In this document: one piece after another, positions 1 through 5,047 of the stretch
How the letters are laid out: every line of letters starts with the position of its first letter
Numbering within the stretch: position 1 is the stretch's first letter
NCBI GenBank assembly: GCA_016735415.1
Contig: JAERRP010000466.1
Coordinates: 1-5,090 of the forward strand
DNA length: 5,090 bases
Source: Desulfobacterales bacterium
GTDB taxonomy: Bacteria > Desulfobacterota > Desulfobacteria > Desulfobacterales > UBA5852
Direction of reading: 5' to 3'
Position numbers and translations under genes: made by a program
Notes under the pieces: generated by a model
What the model was told of the DNA's origin: nothing
The model's input: the letters and a program-made list of their open reading frames with translations, nothing else
The model's database searches: none

Positions 1-1476
1 GTCCAGCAGGCTGCCGCCGGCCAGTACGATGGATGAGTGGGCATGGTCTTCTGCCCAGCGCTGGCGCGATCGTTCCCGAATGGCATCGATTAATTTAATT
101 TTCAGCCAGTAATGGGTTTGCCAGAGTTTTTCATCGGGGATTTTTTCAATCAACTCCCAGATGACCGGATTGTCATGGTCTTCCAACCATTCCGGGTCCA
201 TGTATTTATCGAAAAGAAGTTGCATCTTCGGTTCGATCCAGGTGGGAACGTGCACGCCGTTGGTGACGAAATCAATGGTTTCTTTTTCATCCGGCAAACC
301 CGGCCAGAGGCACTGCCACATCTGCCGCGACACTTCCCCGTGCCGTTTGCTGACAGCATTGCGATATTTCGACAATCTGAGGGCAAAGGCCGTCATGTTA
401 AAGCCCGCCTGTGGTTTTTCAGGATGAATCCCCAGTTTCAGGAAGGCATCCCGATCCAGCCCCAGTGCCGGCCAGTAGGAACGAAAATATTTTTCCATTA
501 AATGAAAGGAGAAAACATCATGTCCGGCCGGAACCGGTGTGTGGGTGGTAAAAATGGAGGTGTTTTTTACCCATTGCATGGCCTCCGGGTAGCTCATGCC
601 CTGGTTTATCCGATCCCTGATTTGCTCAAACAGCGCAAAAGCAGCATGCCCTTCATTCAGATGCAGAAGAAAATTTTTAATTCCCAGGGTTTTCAGCACC
701 TCAGCCCCTCCGATGCCCAGGACGATCTCCTGTCGCAGCCGCTGCTCCAGGTCACCGGTATACAGCCGGGCTGAAATTTCACGGTTCCAGGGATCATTCA
801 TCTCGATATTCGTGTCCATGAGATACAGGTTTATTCGACCCACAGCCACCTTCCAAACCGCCGCATGGATTGTCGGCTCGATCAGGGGGACCTTAACCAC
901 CAGTTGGGACCCGTCCTGGGTGAACACCCTGGAAATAGCGGCTGCATCCCGGTCCAGGGTTTCAGTAATATTTTCCTGCCAGCCATCTTCGCGAATTTTC
1001 TGATGAAGGTATCCTTGCGGATACATAAAACCGACGGCGACCAGGGGAACATTCAAGTCGCTGCATTCCTTGAGAAAGTCTCCGGCCAAAAACCCCAGTC
1101 CCCCGGCATAAAACGGCAGGGAACGGTGCAGCCCGTATTCGGCCGAAAAATAGGCAATCGCGGATAAATCCGGATCCGGAACATGCTTTAACAAGGGGCA
1201 TTCCCGGGTTTCCATATATTTGTTAAATCGGGATAACACTACATCATACTGGCGCAAATAATCCTGGTTTTCCGCCGCGGCATCCAAAATTTCTTTGGGA
1301 AGTTCTTTGAGCATCTTATCCGGATTGTGTATACTTTCCTTCCAGGCTTGGCGGTCCAGTGTTTTGAACAGCATGCGCGCCGCCGGATTCCAGCTCCACC
1401 ATAAATTATTAGCCAGCGCTCCCAATCCTGCCATCCGCTGCGGTAAATAAGGATCGTCATTTTGTCGAATTTCCAC
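1..1476 (-). CDS. glgP: Alpha-glucan (glycogen/maltodextrin) phosphorylase, N-terminal 492 codons, cut by the window edge
   Basis: This enzyme releases glucose-1-phosphate from the non-reducing ends of alpha-1,4-glucans using phosphate and pyridoxal phosphate, in the cytoplasm. The minus-strand frame is open for 492 codons without a stop. Residues about 10-105 match the DUF3417-type N-terminus (LANNLWWSWNPAAR at 21-34). The phosphorylase core follows: AYFSAEYG (108-115), YAGGLGFLAGD (123-133), HLNEGHAAF (272-280), TTHTPVPAGHD (310-320) and NGVHVPTWIEP (406-416). The family is usually about 850 residues, so roughly 350, including the PLP-binding lysine, lie beyond the left edge. I chose the GTG at 1476 because an AGGAG lies 8 nt upstream; another in-frame GTG overlaps that ribosome binding site. 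The gene is divergent from everything else in the window and has a long upstream gap carrying a palindrome. The family is certain; preference for glycogen or maltodextrin cannot be read from this part. Confidence 0.95.
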   Translation of the reverse strand, partial: MEIRQNDDPYLPQRMAGLGALANNLWWSWNPAARMLFKTLDRQAWKESIHNPDKMLKELPKEILDAAAENQDYLRQYDVVLSRFNKYMETRECPLLKHVPDPDLSAIAYFSAEYGLHRSLPFYAGGLGFLAGDFLKECSDLNVPLVAVGFMYPQGYLHQKIREDGWQENITETLDRDAAAISRVFTQDGSQLVVKVPLIEPTIHAAVWKVAVGRINLYLMDTNIEMNDPWNREISARLYTGDLEQRLRQEIVLGIGGAEVLKTLGIKNFLLHLNEGHAAFALFEQIRDRINQGMSYPEAMQWVKNTSIFTTHTPVPAGHDVFSFHLMEKYFRSYWPALGLDRDAFLKLGIHPEKPQAGFNMTAFALRLSKYRNAVSKRHGEVSRQMWQCLWPGLPDEKETIDFVTNGVHVPTWIEPKMQLLFDKYMDPEWLEDHDNPVIWELIEKIPDEKLWQTHYWLKIKLIDAIRERSRQRWAEDHAHSSIVLAGGSLLD

Positions 1477-1549
1477 AGCAAGCACTCCTCTTCGGATTTA
1501 ATTTTTTATTGCTCCGGTTTATCCAAGTTAGGCCTTTATCGGGCGATAT

Positions 1550-1567
1550 CTGACAACATGTTGTCAG
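1550..1567. promoter_or_regulatory. Perfect 18-bp palindrome, candidate operator for glgP
   Basis: CTGACAACATGTTGTCAG reads identically on both strands with no mismatch and no spacer. It lies about 75 nt upstream of the glgP start. On the minus strand it falls just downstream of an A/T-rich block that could hold the -10 element, where a repressor would block transcription. The form suggests a homodimeric helix-turn-helix regulator. I do not recognise the regulator, and the promoter elements are only weakly defined. Confidence 0.5.
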
Positions 1568-1569
1568 AG

Positions 1570-1583
1570 TAAATAATTATTTA
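1570..1583. promoter_or_regulatory. AT palindrome, possible -10 region of glgP
   Basis: TAAATAATTATTTA is a perfect 14-bp palindrome beginning 2 nt after the 18-bp one. Read on the minus strand it offers TAAATA as a -10-like hexamer, with a poor -35-like TTGGTC 18 nt upstream (3 of 6 matches to TTGACA). AT palindromes this short can arise by chance in AT-rich DNA, so the promoter reading is tentative. Confidence 0.25.
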
Positions 1584-1778
1584 GGCGACCAAACCAAGCA
1601 TGACCAATAGATGACGCATTTCTTGCTGAAGGTTGATGTAAGCCCTGATAATAATTTTTGTGCCCTTTTTGGCAAATCATTTTCGCAAAATAAATATTAA
1701 AACACGAAAATAAATTTTAACAAACAATTTTACTTTGTGTCCATGTGGCCATTGATGAAACTGCTAAATTTCGAAAAA

Positions 1779-1798
1779 TTTCAAATAAAAATTTGAAA
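1779..1798. repeat. Small inverted repeat, 8-bp stem
   Basis: TTTCAAAT and ATTTGAAA are exact reverse complements separated by AAAA. The centre lies about 125 bp upstream of the expected start of the sigma-54-type promoter, a usual distance for an enhancer site. The composition is AT-rich, so chance formation is a real alternative. Confidence 0.3.
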
Positions 1799-1886
1799 AA
1801 ATTCTATTTTAGATATCATTAGTCAATTTTGTCTGTGTCAATCTATTCTAATCATTTGAATTTATAAGGTTTTTTTTAACCACTCC

Positions 1887-1902
1887 TGGCACGCTTTATG
1901 CT
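1887..1902 (+). promoter_or_regulatory. Sigma-54 (RpoN) -24/-12 promoter
   Basis: TGGCACGCTTTATGCT matches the sigma-54 consensus TGGCACG-N4-TTGCW except for A in place of the first T of TTGC. The invariant GG (1888-1889) and GC (1900-1901) are separated by exactly 10 bp, the required spacing. Transcription would begin near 1913 and run right into the zinc-ribbon gene, giving a leader of about 140 nt. Such promoters need an ATP-dependent enhancer-binding activator; none is encoded in the window. Confidence 0.6.
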
Positions 1903-1990
1903 TTGGAACTGGCTAAGACTGGAAAAAATGTCACCCCAACGTGAACACCAAAAGGACATAAAAGGTGTCAAATATTATGGACTGATTTAT

Positions 1991-2039
1991 TAGCCGGAAA
2001 TTGAAACTATAATTTTTACTTCGGATAGCCGAAAATTGA
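1991..2039 (+). repeat. Direct repeat pair in the leader of the zinc-ribbon gene
   Basis: TAGCCGGAAATTGA (1991-2004) and TAGCCGAAAATTGA (2026-2039) differ at one of 14 positions and start 35 bp apart. The second copy runs into the ribosome binding site of the gene at 2053 and takes part in a small hairpin (TTCGG 2020-2024 with CCGAA 2029-2033). Two sites near the translation start could bind a regulator at DNA or RNA level; this is inference. Confidence 0.4.
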
Positions 2040-2052
2040 GGAGGTGAATACC

Positions 2053-2274
2053 ATGCCGCGAGGAGATGGAACAGGTCCAAAAGGCCAGGGCGCCGGAAGT
2101 GGAAGAGGGATAGGGCGCGGTGGCCGCGGTCAGGGTCGCGGGGGAGGGTTTGCCGCCGGTCTTGGCGGAAACTGTATCTGCCCGAATTGTGGCGAAAAAA
2201 TCGCTCATAACCCGGGAACACCCTGTTATGAACAGCAATGTCCCAAGTGCGGGACCGCCATGACGCGTGCGTAG
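2053..2274 (+). CDS. Small glycine-rich zinc-ribbon protein, function unknown
   Basis: The 73-residue product has two parts. Residues 1-39 are a low-complexity Gly/Arg segment beginning MPRGDGTGPKG, like the opening of DUF5320-type proteins often found in anaerobes. Residues 41-71 form a compact metal-binding module: C41, C43, C46, H52, C58, C63 and C66, within CICPNCG, HNPGTPC and CPKCG. Two CxxC knuckles spaced this way normally bind one zinc ion; the additional Cys and His could bind iron or a second metal. I chose the ATG at 2053 because GGAGGTGA ends 6 nt upstream; the in-frame GTG at 2044 lies inside that site. A sigma-54-type promoter stands about 165 bp upstream. I recall related proteins beside dinitrogenase iron-molybdenum cofactor-type (NifX/NifB-like) genes, but none occurs here. 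No catalytic function can be assigned. Confidence 0.8.
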   Translation: MPRGDGTGPKGQGAGSGRGIGRGGRGQGRGGGFAAGLGGNCICPNCGEKIAHNPGTPCYEQQCPKCGTAMTRA

Positions 2275-2320
2275 AAGGTAATTATTGTAACTGAAATTTA
2301 AGGACAGGGGAATAAATAAA

Positions 2321-2371
2321 ATGCCCAAAACACGGTTCAGCGGTGAGATCTATCGTTATGCCAATTTATGA
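2321..2371 (+). CDS. Possible 16-codon leader peptide overlapping the FmdB-family gene
   Basis: The ATG at 2321 follows a purine-rich AGGACAGGGG and an A-rich spacer, and encodes [16 protein letters not shown] before TGA. Its last codons overlap the ATG of the next gene (2358) in another frame, a layout that can couple translation. The peptide resembles nothing I know. It may be chance, or the remnant of a longer upstream start. Its presence matters because the next gene has only a weak ribosome binding site of its own. Confidence 0.3.
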   Translation: MPKTRFSGEIYRYANL

Positions 2372-2558
2372 ATTCAAATGTCCAAACGGTACCATCACCG
2401 AAAAGTTCGTTAAAATGGGGACCAAAGAAATAATTTGTTCTAAGTGCCGTAAAAAAGCCCCCAAAATAATTTCCCTGTGTAACTTTCATCTGAAGGGCGG
2501 CGGGTGGTTTTCAGATGGCTATTCATCGACAAAGGATAAAAGACCGGGATTAAAGTAG
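2358..2558 (+). CDS. FmdB-family zinc-ribbon protein
   Basis: The 66-residue product starts MPIYEFKC and ends its core with [13 protein letters not shown], both hallmarks of the FmdB putative regulatory family, named after a protein linked to formamidase/amidase control in Methylophilus. The second knuckle is intact (C27-S-K-C30). The first is degenerate: C8 is followed by PNG, where most members have CxxCG. C41 lies just before the conserved FHLKG stretch and could serve as a fourth ligand. I chose the ATG at 2358 because the family begins MPIYE; the in-frame GTG at 2343 would add five unconserved residues. The ribosome binding site is poor (GGTGAG, 10 nt upstream). It lies 83 bp after the zinc-ribbon gene and may be cotranscribed with it. 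The role in the cell is unknown. Confidence 0.85.
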   Translation: MPIYEFKCPNGTITEKFVKMGTKEIICSKCRKKAPKIISLCNFHLKGGGWFSDGYSSTKDKRPGLK

Positions 2559-2591
2559 ATGGAGGGGGCGGCCTGACACGGGCCTTTTACG

Positions 2592-2636
2592 GCAGTGCGG
2601 CGGTGGGTGTTTTGCACCGTGTCGACCGGCCACTGC
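2592..2636. repeat. Imperfect hairpin between the FmdB-family and Hsp20 genes
   Basis: GCAGTG (2592-2597) pairs with CACTGC (2631-2636). Inside, GGTG (2606-2609) pairs with CACC (2615-2618) around TTTTG, and CGGTG (2601-2605) offers an alternative partner for CACCG. No T-run follows, so a standard Rho-independent terminator is not supported. It could mark the end of the upstream transcript or a structured leader before Hsp20. Confidence 0.3.
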
Positions 2637-2680
2637 TAATCATCCGGTCACGAGAAAATGAATAAAAAATGGATATTTTA

Positions 2681-2727
2681 TTGACACCTATCAAATTTTA
2701 CTCGGGGAGGGCAACATAGACAGGAGG
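2681..2727 (+). promoter_or_regulatory. Leader of the Hsp20 gene: strong RBS and a lone -35-like hexamer
   Basis: TTGACA (2681-2686) is an exact -35 consensus, but no acceptable -10 hexamer follows at 15-19 bp, where the sequence is GC-rich (ACTCGGGGAGG). I also see no convincing sigma-32 -10 element or CIRCE inverted repeat. AGGAGG (2722-2727) is a perfect Shine-Dalgarno sequence 8 nt before the ATG at 2736. It supports that ATG, rather than the TTG at 2856, as the ancestral start. Confidence 0.35.
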
Positions 2728-2735
2728 CGATTGAT

Positions 2736-3179
2736 ATGGATTTAGTCCCATGGAGAGCTTTAGGAAATCTCAGTCCTTTTCGCACCGAAATGGACAGGCT
2801 GCTGAATCGTTTTATCGGTGAAACATCACCTGGCGGATAATTTACAGCCGAGTGGTTGCCGCCTGTGGATATTTCGGAAACCCAAAACAACTTTGTCGTC
2901 AAGGCCGAATTGCCTGGCCTGGAGGCGGAAGACTTGAATGTCAGTATTTCGGGAGAGATCCTAACGATTAAGGGCGAGAAAAACAAGGAAGAGGAAGAAC
3001 AGGACGAACACCATCATTATGTGGAAAGATATTACGGTTCATTTCAGCGTTCTTTTCAGCTGCCTTCCGGAGTTCAGGGTGATAACGTCGAGGCGACTTT
3101 TGAGAAAGGCGTTTTGAAAGTAACGCTTCCCAAAGTGGCTGAAGCACAAAAAATGGAAGTAAAGGTGAAAGTTAAATAA
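2736..3179 (+). pseudogene. hsp20: Small heat-shock protein (Hsp20/alpha-crystallin) frame interrupted by an in-frame TAA at 2838
   Basis: Hsp20 proteins are ATP-independent holdases that bind unfolding proteins. The frame from ATG 2736 encodes a typical N-terminal arm (MDLVPWRALGNLSPFRTEMD, then RLLNRFIGE) and meets TAA as codon 35. The same frame then resumes with FTAEWLPPVDISET and runs to TAA 3177-3179. The alpha-crystallin domain is complete: VDISETQNNFVVKAELPGL, YVERYYGSFQRSF and the FEKGVLKVTLPK signature. The C-terminal tail has VKVKVK, near where an IxI motif is usual. Total length would be 147 codons, normal for the family. One base change (CAA, GAA or AAA to TAA) explains the break, so the lesion is recent, a sequencing error, or bypassed by readthrough or restart. 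The longest intact part starts at TTG 2856 (107 codons) with no clear ribosome binding site. TAA also ends the genes at 3480 and 4829, so the codon is not reassigned. Confidence 0.85.
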
Positions 3180-3181
3180 CC

Positions 3182-3215
3182 AATGGATCGATGATACCTC
3201 CCCGGGTAATCCATT
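3182..3215. repeat. Inverted repeat just after the Hsp20 stop
   Basis: AATGGAT (3182-3188) and ATCCATT (3209-3215) are exact reverse complements enclosing 20 nt. The repeat begins 2 nt after the Hsp20 stop codon and could form a transcript-end stem. There is no T-run, so termination is unproven. Confidence 0.3.
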
Positions 3216-3291
3216 TACGGTTAAAGGTGTGAGCTGCGCCATATTTTATCGTAGGTTTTTTCGCCAGAAATGCGGCTCAAAAAGTGGTAAA

Positions 3292-3480
3292 ATGAAATTT
3301 AACGCGATCAGAGCGATGGCCCGCGATTTGGGCATCAATACTTACCGGAAGAAAAAGACCGATCTTACCCGTGCAGTCCAGGAAACGGAGAACAACATGG
3401 CCTGCTACGGTACCGAAAGGGTGGAATACTGCAATGAGCCAGAATGCTTAGGGCGCAATGATCTATGTCGTTCTGTATAA
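3292..3480 (+). CDS. Small SAP/Rho-N-like protein with a four-cysteine tail
   Basis: The 62-residue product opens with MKFNAIRAMARDLGINTYRKKKTDLTRAVQ, the helix-turn-helix pattern of SAP and Rho-N-terminal-like modules, which usually contact nucleic acid (xxLxxxAxxLGI followed by KxxLxxxIQ). The tail holds C38, C47, C52 and C59 with spacing CYGT-x5-YC-x4-CLGR-x4-C. From memory, similar short proteins in delta-proteobacteria carry CFGT...C...CLWRxDC there; the usual Trp is Gly here. The four cysteines may bind metal. I chose the ATG at 3292 because the domain starts there; the ribosome binding site (AAGTGG) is weak. An in-frame upstream ATG at 3229 would add 21 residues that look unlike the family. 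The gene lies about 110 bp after Hsp20. Its function is unknown, and DNA or RNA binding is inference from the fold. Confidence 0.65.
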   Translation: MKFNAIRAMARDLGINTYRKKKTDLTRAVQETENNMACYGTERVEYCNEPECLGRNDLCRSV

Positions 3481-3576
3481 TTCAGTAAATTAAAGATGGG
3501 GCTGAATAGGCAGTAAAGATATCTCTTTAAACCGCGTTCGTGTATCCATCCAACCTTATTGTCCTTTGCATTAAAC

Positions 3577-3620
3577 AGCAGCCTGCTTTCCGGAGAGCAG
3601 TAGCAGTCTGGCTGCTTTTG
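3577..3620 (+). terminator. Compound hairpin followed by TTTT, likely terminator of the upstream gene
   Basis: An outer stem AGCAGCC (3577-3583) pairs with GGCTGCT (3610-3616), followed by TTT and G. Nested inside, CTGCTTTCC (3583-3591) pairs with GGAGAGCAG (3592-3600) with one G-U pair. A third option, AGCAG (3602-3606) with CTGCT (3612-3616), also leads straight into the T-run and is the simplest terminator form. The T-run is short, so efficiency is uncertain. It lies about 100 bp after the SAP-like gene and separates it from corA. Confidence 0.4.
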
Positions 3621-3743
3621 CCTTGACAGCCGTGCATGATAAATTTAAGTGACAGCTAACCTGAATTAAAATTTATAGCCTGTAGCAGCCGGTTGGAACG
3701 AAATGGAAATCCCGGGTTGTCGGGAAAAGCATGGAGGCGAAAA

Positions 3744-4829
3744 ATGACAGGCAAAACTATCAAGAAAAAATCGAAAGAAGTTGGTCTTCCTCCGGGCACA
3801 CTGATTCATGTAGGCGAGAAAAAGTCCGATGTGGTGCGAATACGGCTAATCATTTATAATGAAACTCATTTTGAAAAGAAAGAATTAAGCTCCGTAGACG
3901 AATGTCCCTCTTCTATAGGAAAACAGGCCGTAACCTGGATCAGCATCGAAGGTCTTCATCGGGTCAATATTATCGAGAAAATCGGCCAGGGGCTGGATCT
4001 CCATCCTCTGGTTCTGGAAGATATTTTGGATACGCGCCAGCGGCCCAAGATGAGTGATTTTGAGGATTACCTGCTGGTTTTTGCCAAAATGCTTTCGTAC
4101 CAGGAGGGGGATGAACATCTGGAAAGTGAACAGCTCAGTCTCATACTGGGTCATGGTTATGTCATTTCATTTCAGGAGACAGCCGGCGACTTTTTTGATG
4201 TCATTGTAGCCCGATTGGAGACCGGTAAGGACCCCATCCGAAGAAAAGGGGCGGATTATTTAGTCTATGCTTTATTGGATGCGGTGGTGGATAATTATTT
4301 TCACGTGCTCGAAAAAATTGGAGAAGACGGCCTCGCTATAGAAGAGCAACTGATAGCCGAACCAGGTCCCGAAACACTACAACAGATTCAGAGCTTTAAA
4401 AGGCAATTGATATCTATGCGCAAATGCGTGTGGCCCTTGAGAGAGGTAATTGGCGCGCTTGAGAGAGGGGAGCCGGAATTGATTCAGGACAAGACCAAAA
4501 TTTATCTCAGAGACGTATACGAGCATACGATTCAAGTTATGGATACGATGGAAACATACCGGGATATGGCTTCCGGGATGTTTGATGTGTATCTATCCAG
4601 TATGAGTAACCGGATGAATGAAATTATGAAGTTTTTAACCATATTTGCATCCATTTTCATCCCTCTGACATTGATTACCGGCATATACGGGATGAATTTT
4701 AATCCTTCAAAGAGTCCCCTTAATATGCCTGAACTAAGCTGGTACTATGGCTATCCCTTTGCTCTGGGATTGATGGCCGTGGTTGCCGCAGCCCTGTTCT
4801 TCTTCTGCAAGAAAAAAAAATGGCTTTAA
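3744..4829 (+). CDS. corA: CorA-family Mg2+/Co2+ transporter
   Basis: CorA forms a homopentameric inner-membrane channel that takes up Mg2+ and also passes Co2+ or Ni2+, driven by the membrane potential. The 361-residue product has a long soluble cytoplasmic part (about 1-294), including GLPPGTLIHVG (14-24), WISIEGL (65-71), HPLVLEDIL (87-95) and the acidic/amphipathic stalk helix (about 230-294). Transmembrane helix 1 (about 295-314) ends in the YGMNF signature, with GMN at 316-318 as the selectivity filter. Helix 2 (about 336-354) is followed by a basic CKKKKWL end. This is the normal CorA length. I chose the ATG at 3744 because GGAGG lies 6 nt upstream; an in-frame ATG at 3693 would add 17 residues with no good ribosome binding site. 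It is preceded by a 263-bp gap with a terminator-like hairpin, so it probably has its own promoter. TTGACA at 3623 lacks a clear -10. The family is certain; the preferred ion is not shown. Confidence 0.95.
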   Translation: MTGKTIKKKSKEVGLPPGTLIHVGEKKSDVVRIRLIIYNETHFEKKELSSVDECPSSIGKQAVTWISIEGLHRVNIIEKIGQGLDLHPLVLEDILDTRQRPKMSDFEDYLLVFAKMLSYQEGDEHLESEQLSLILGHGYVISFQETAGDFFDVIVARLETGKDPIRRKGADYLVYALLDAVVDNYFHVLEKIGEDGLAIEEQLIAEPGPETLQQIQSFKRQLISMRKCVWPLREVIGALERGEPELIQDKTKIYLRDVYEHTIQVMDTMETYRDMASGMFDVYLSSMSNRMNEIMKFLTIFASIFIPLTLITGIYGMNFNPSKSPLNMPELSWYYGYPFALGLMAVVAAALFFFCKKKKWL

Positions 4830-4833
4830 TAGA

Positions 4834-4854
4834 AGCACTGTAGCAACAGGTGCT
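4834..4854 (+). terminator. Hairpin immediately after corA, possible transcript end
   Basis: AGCAC-TGT (4834-4841) pairs with ACA-G-GTGCT (4846-4854) around AGCA, with a single bulged G. It starts 4 nt after the corA stop codon, where a transcript-end stem is expected. No T-run follows (GTACATCATTT), so intrinsic termination is doubtful; it may instead stabilise the mRNA end. Confidence 0.3.
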
Positions 4855-4924
4855 GTACATCATTTGACTGAAAAGGGGAGATAAGGAATCAAATCTACAT
4901 TTGACCTTTAATCAAGACACTGTG

Positions 4925-4976
4925 CTTTAGGTTTGGCTTATCTGTTGCCGTCGCTTTCGTTCGACGGTGCCTAAAG
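4925..4976 (-). repeat. Long imperfect hairpin next to the intron-like sequence
   Basis: CTTTAGG (4925-4931) pairs with CCTAAAG (4970-4976), and within it CCGTCG (4948-4953) pairs with CGACGG (4962-4967) around an 8-nt loop. The two stems are separated by an asymmetric internal loop (16 nt on one side, 2 on the other). Two exact stems nested in 52 bases suggest structured RNA or a transposon-end-like element. It lies 38 bp from the domain V match and may belong to the same element. Confidence 0.4.
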
Positions 4977-5014
4977 AGCCTTTCCATGGCGGTTTTCACC
5001 TGCCCTCCCTCATC

Positions 5015-5047
5015 AAACCGTGCATGCGGTTTTCCCGCACACGGCTT
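5015..5047 (-). ncRNA. Group II intron domain V (catalytic hairpin)
   Basis: Read on the minus strand, the 33-nt element opens AAGCCGTGT and closes CACGGTTT, with a distal stem GCGG/CCGC capped by an A-rich GAAA-type loop. It fits domain V piece by piece. The AGC catalytic triad is on the 5' strand and the expected G-U wobble is opposite its G. A 3-nt AUG sits where the family has an ACG-like bulge, and GNRA-like purines form the loop. The length is one less than the classic 34. Domain V binds the catalytic metal ions in self-splicing. Confidence 0.7.

Larger units (their letters stand above)
1477..2052. other. AT-rich divergent intergenic region without a gene
   Basis: This 576-base gap separates glgP (leftward) from the zinc-ribbon gene (rightward). 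The stretch from about 1640 to 1870 is strongly AT-rich with long A and T runs. No frame gives a protein-like ORF; the longest ATG frames I read are under 20 codons. The supported contents are listed separately: palindromes at 1550 and 1570, a hairpin at 1779, a sigma-54-type promoter at 1887 and a direct repeat at 1991/2026. Confidence 0.8.

Noticed and set aside
112..1167. Several plus-strand ORFs of 88-135 codons and short minus-strand ORFs
   Set aside because: They lie wholly opposite or out of frame with the glgP frame, whose protein shows clear phosphorylase motifs throughout; their own sequences look like no known family.
1239..1481. 80-codon minus-strand ORF at the glgP start
   Set aside because: It is the +1-shifted reading of the glgP N-terminus; the phosphorylase frame from GTG 1476 explains the DNA.
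1931..2328. Two minus-strand ORFs of 96 and 112 codons
   Set aside because: They are antisense to the zinc-ribbon gene and its leader; the plus frame has the RBS and the CxxC motifs.
2613..2639. CIRCE-like heat-shock operator (CACTGCTAA resembling GAGTGCTAA)
   Set aside because: Only the right half matches (7 of 9); the required left half TTAGCACTC at 9-nt spacing is absent.
2736..2840. Stop-codon recoding (TAA read as an amino acid)
   Set aside because: Known recoding to selenocysteine or pyrrolysine uses TGA or TAG, and TAA ends other genes here in the normal way, so genome-wide reassignment is not supported.
2678..2986. 102-codon minus-strand ORF
   Set aside because: Antisense to the Hsp20 frame; no recognisable protein.
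3623..3651. Sigma-70 promoter for corA from the exact TTGACA at 3623
   Set aside because: The hexamers at 16-18 bp spacing (TTAAGT, TAAGTG) match TATAAT poorly, so I did not annotate a promoter.
3885..4154. 89-codon minus-strand ORF inside corA
   Set aside because: Antisense shadow of a clear CorA coding frame.
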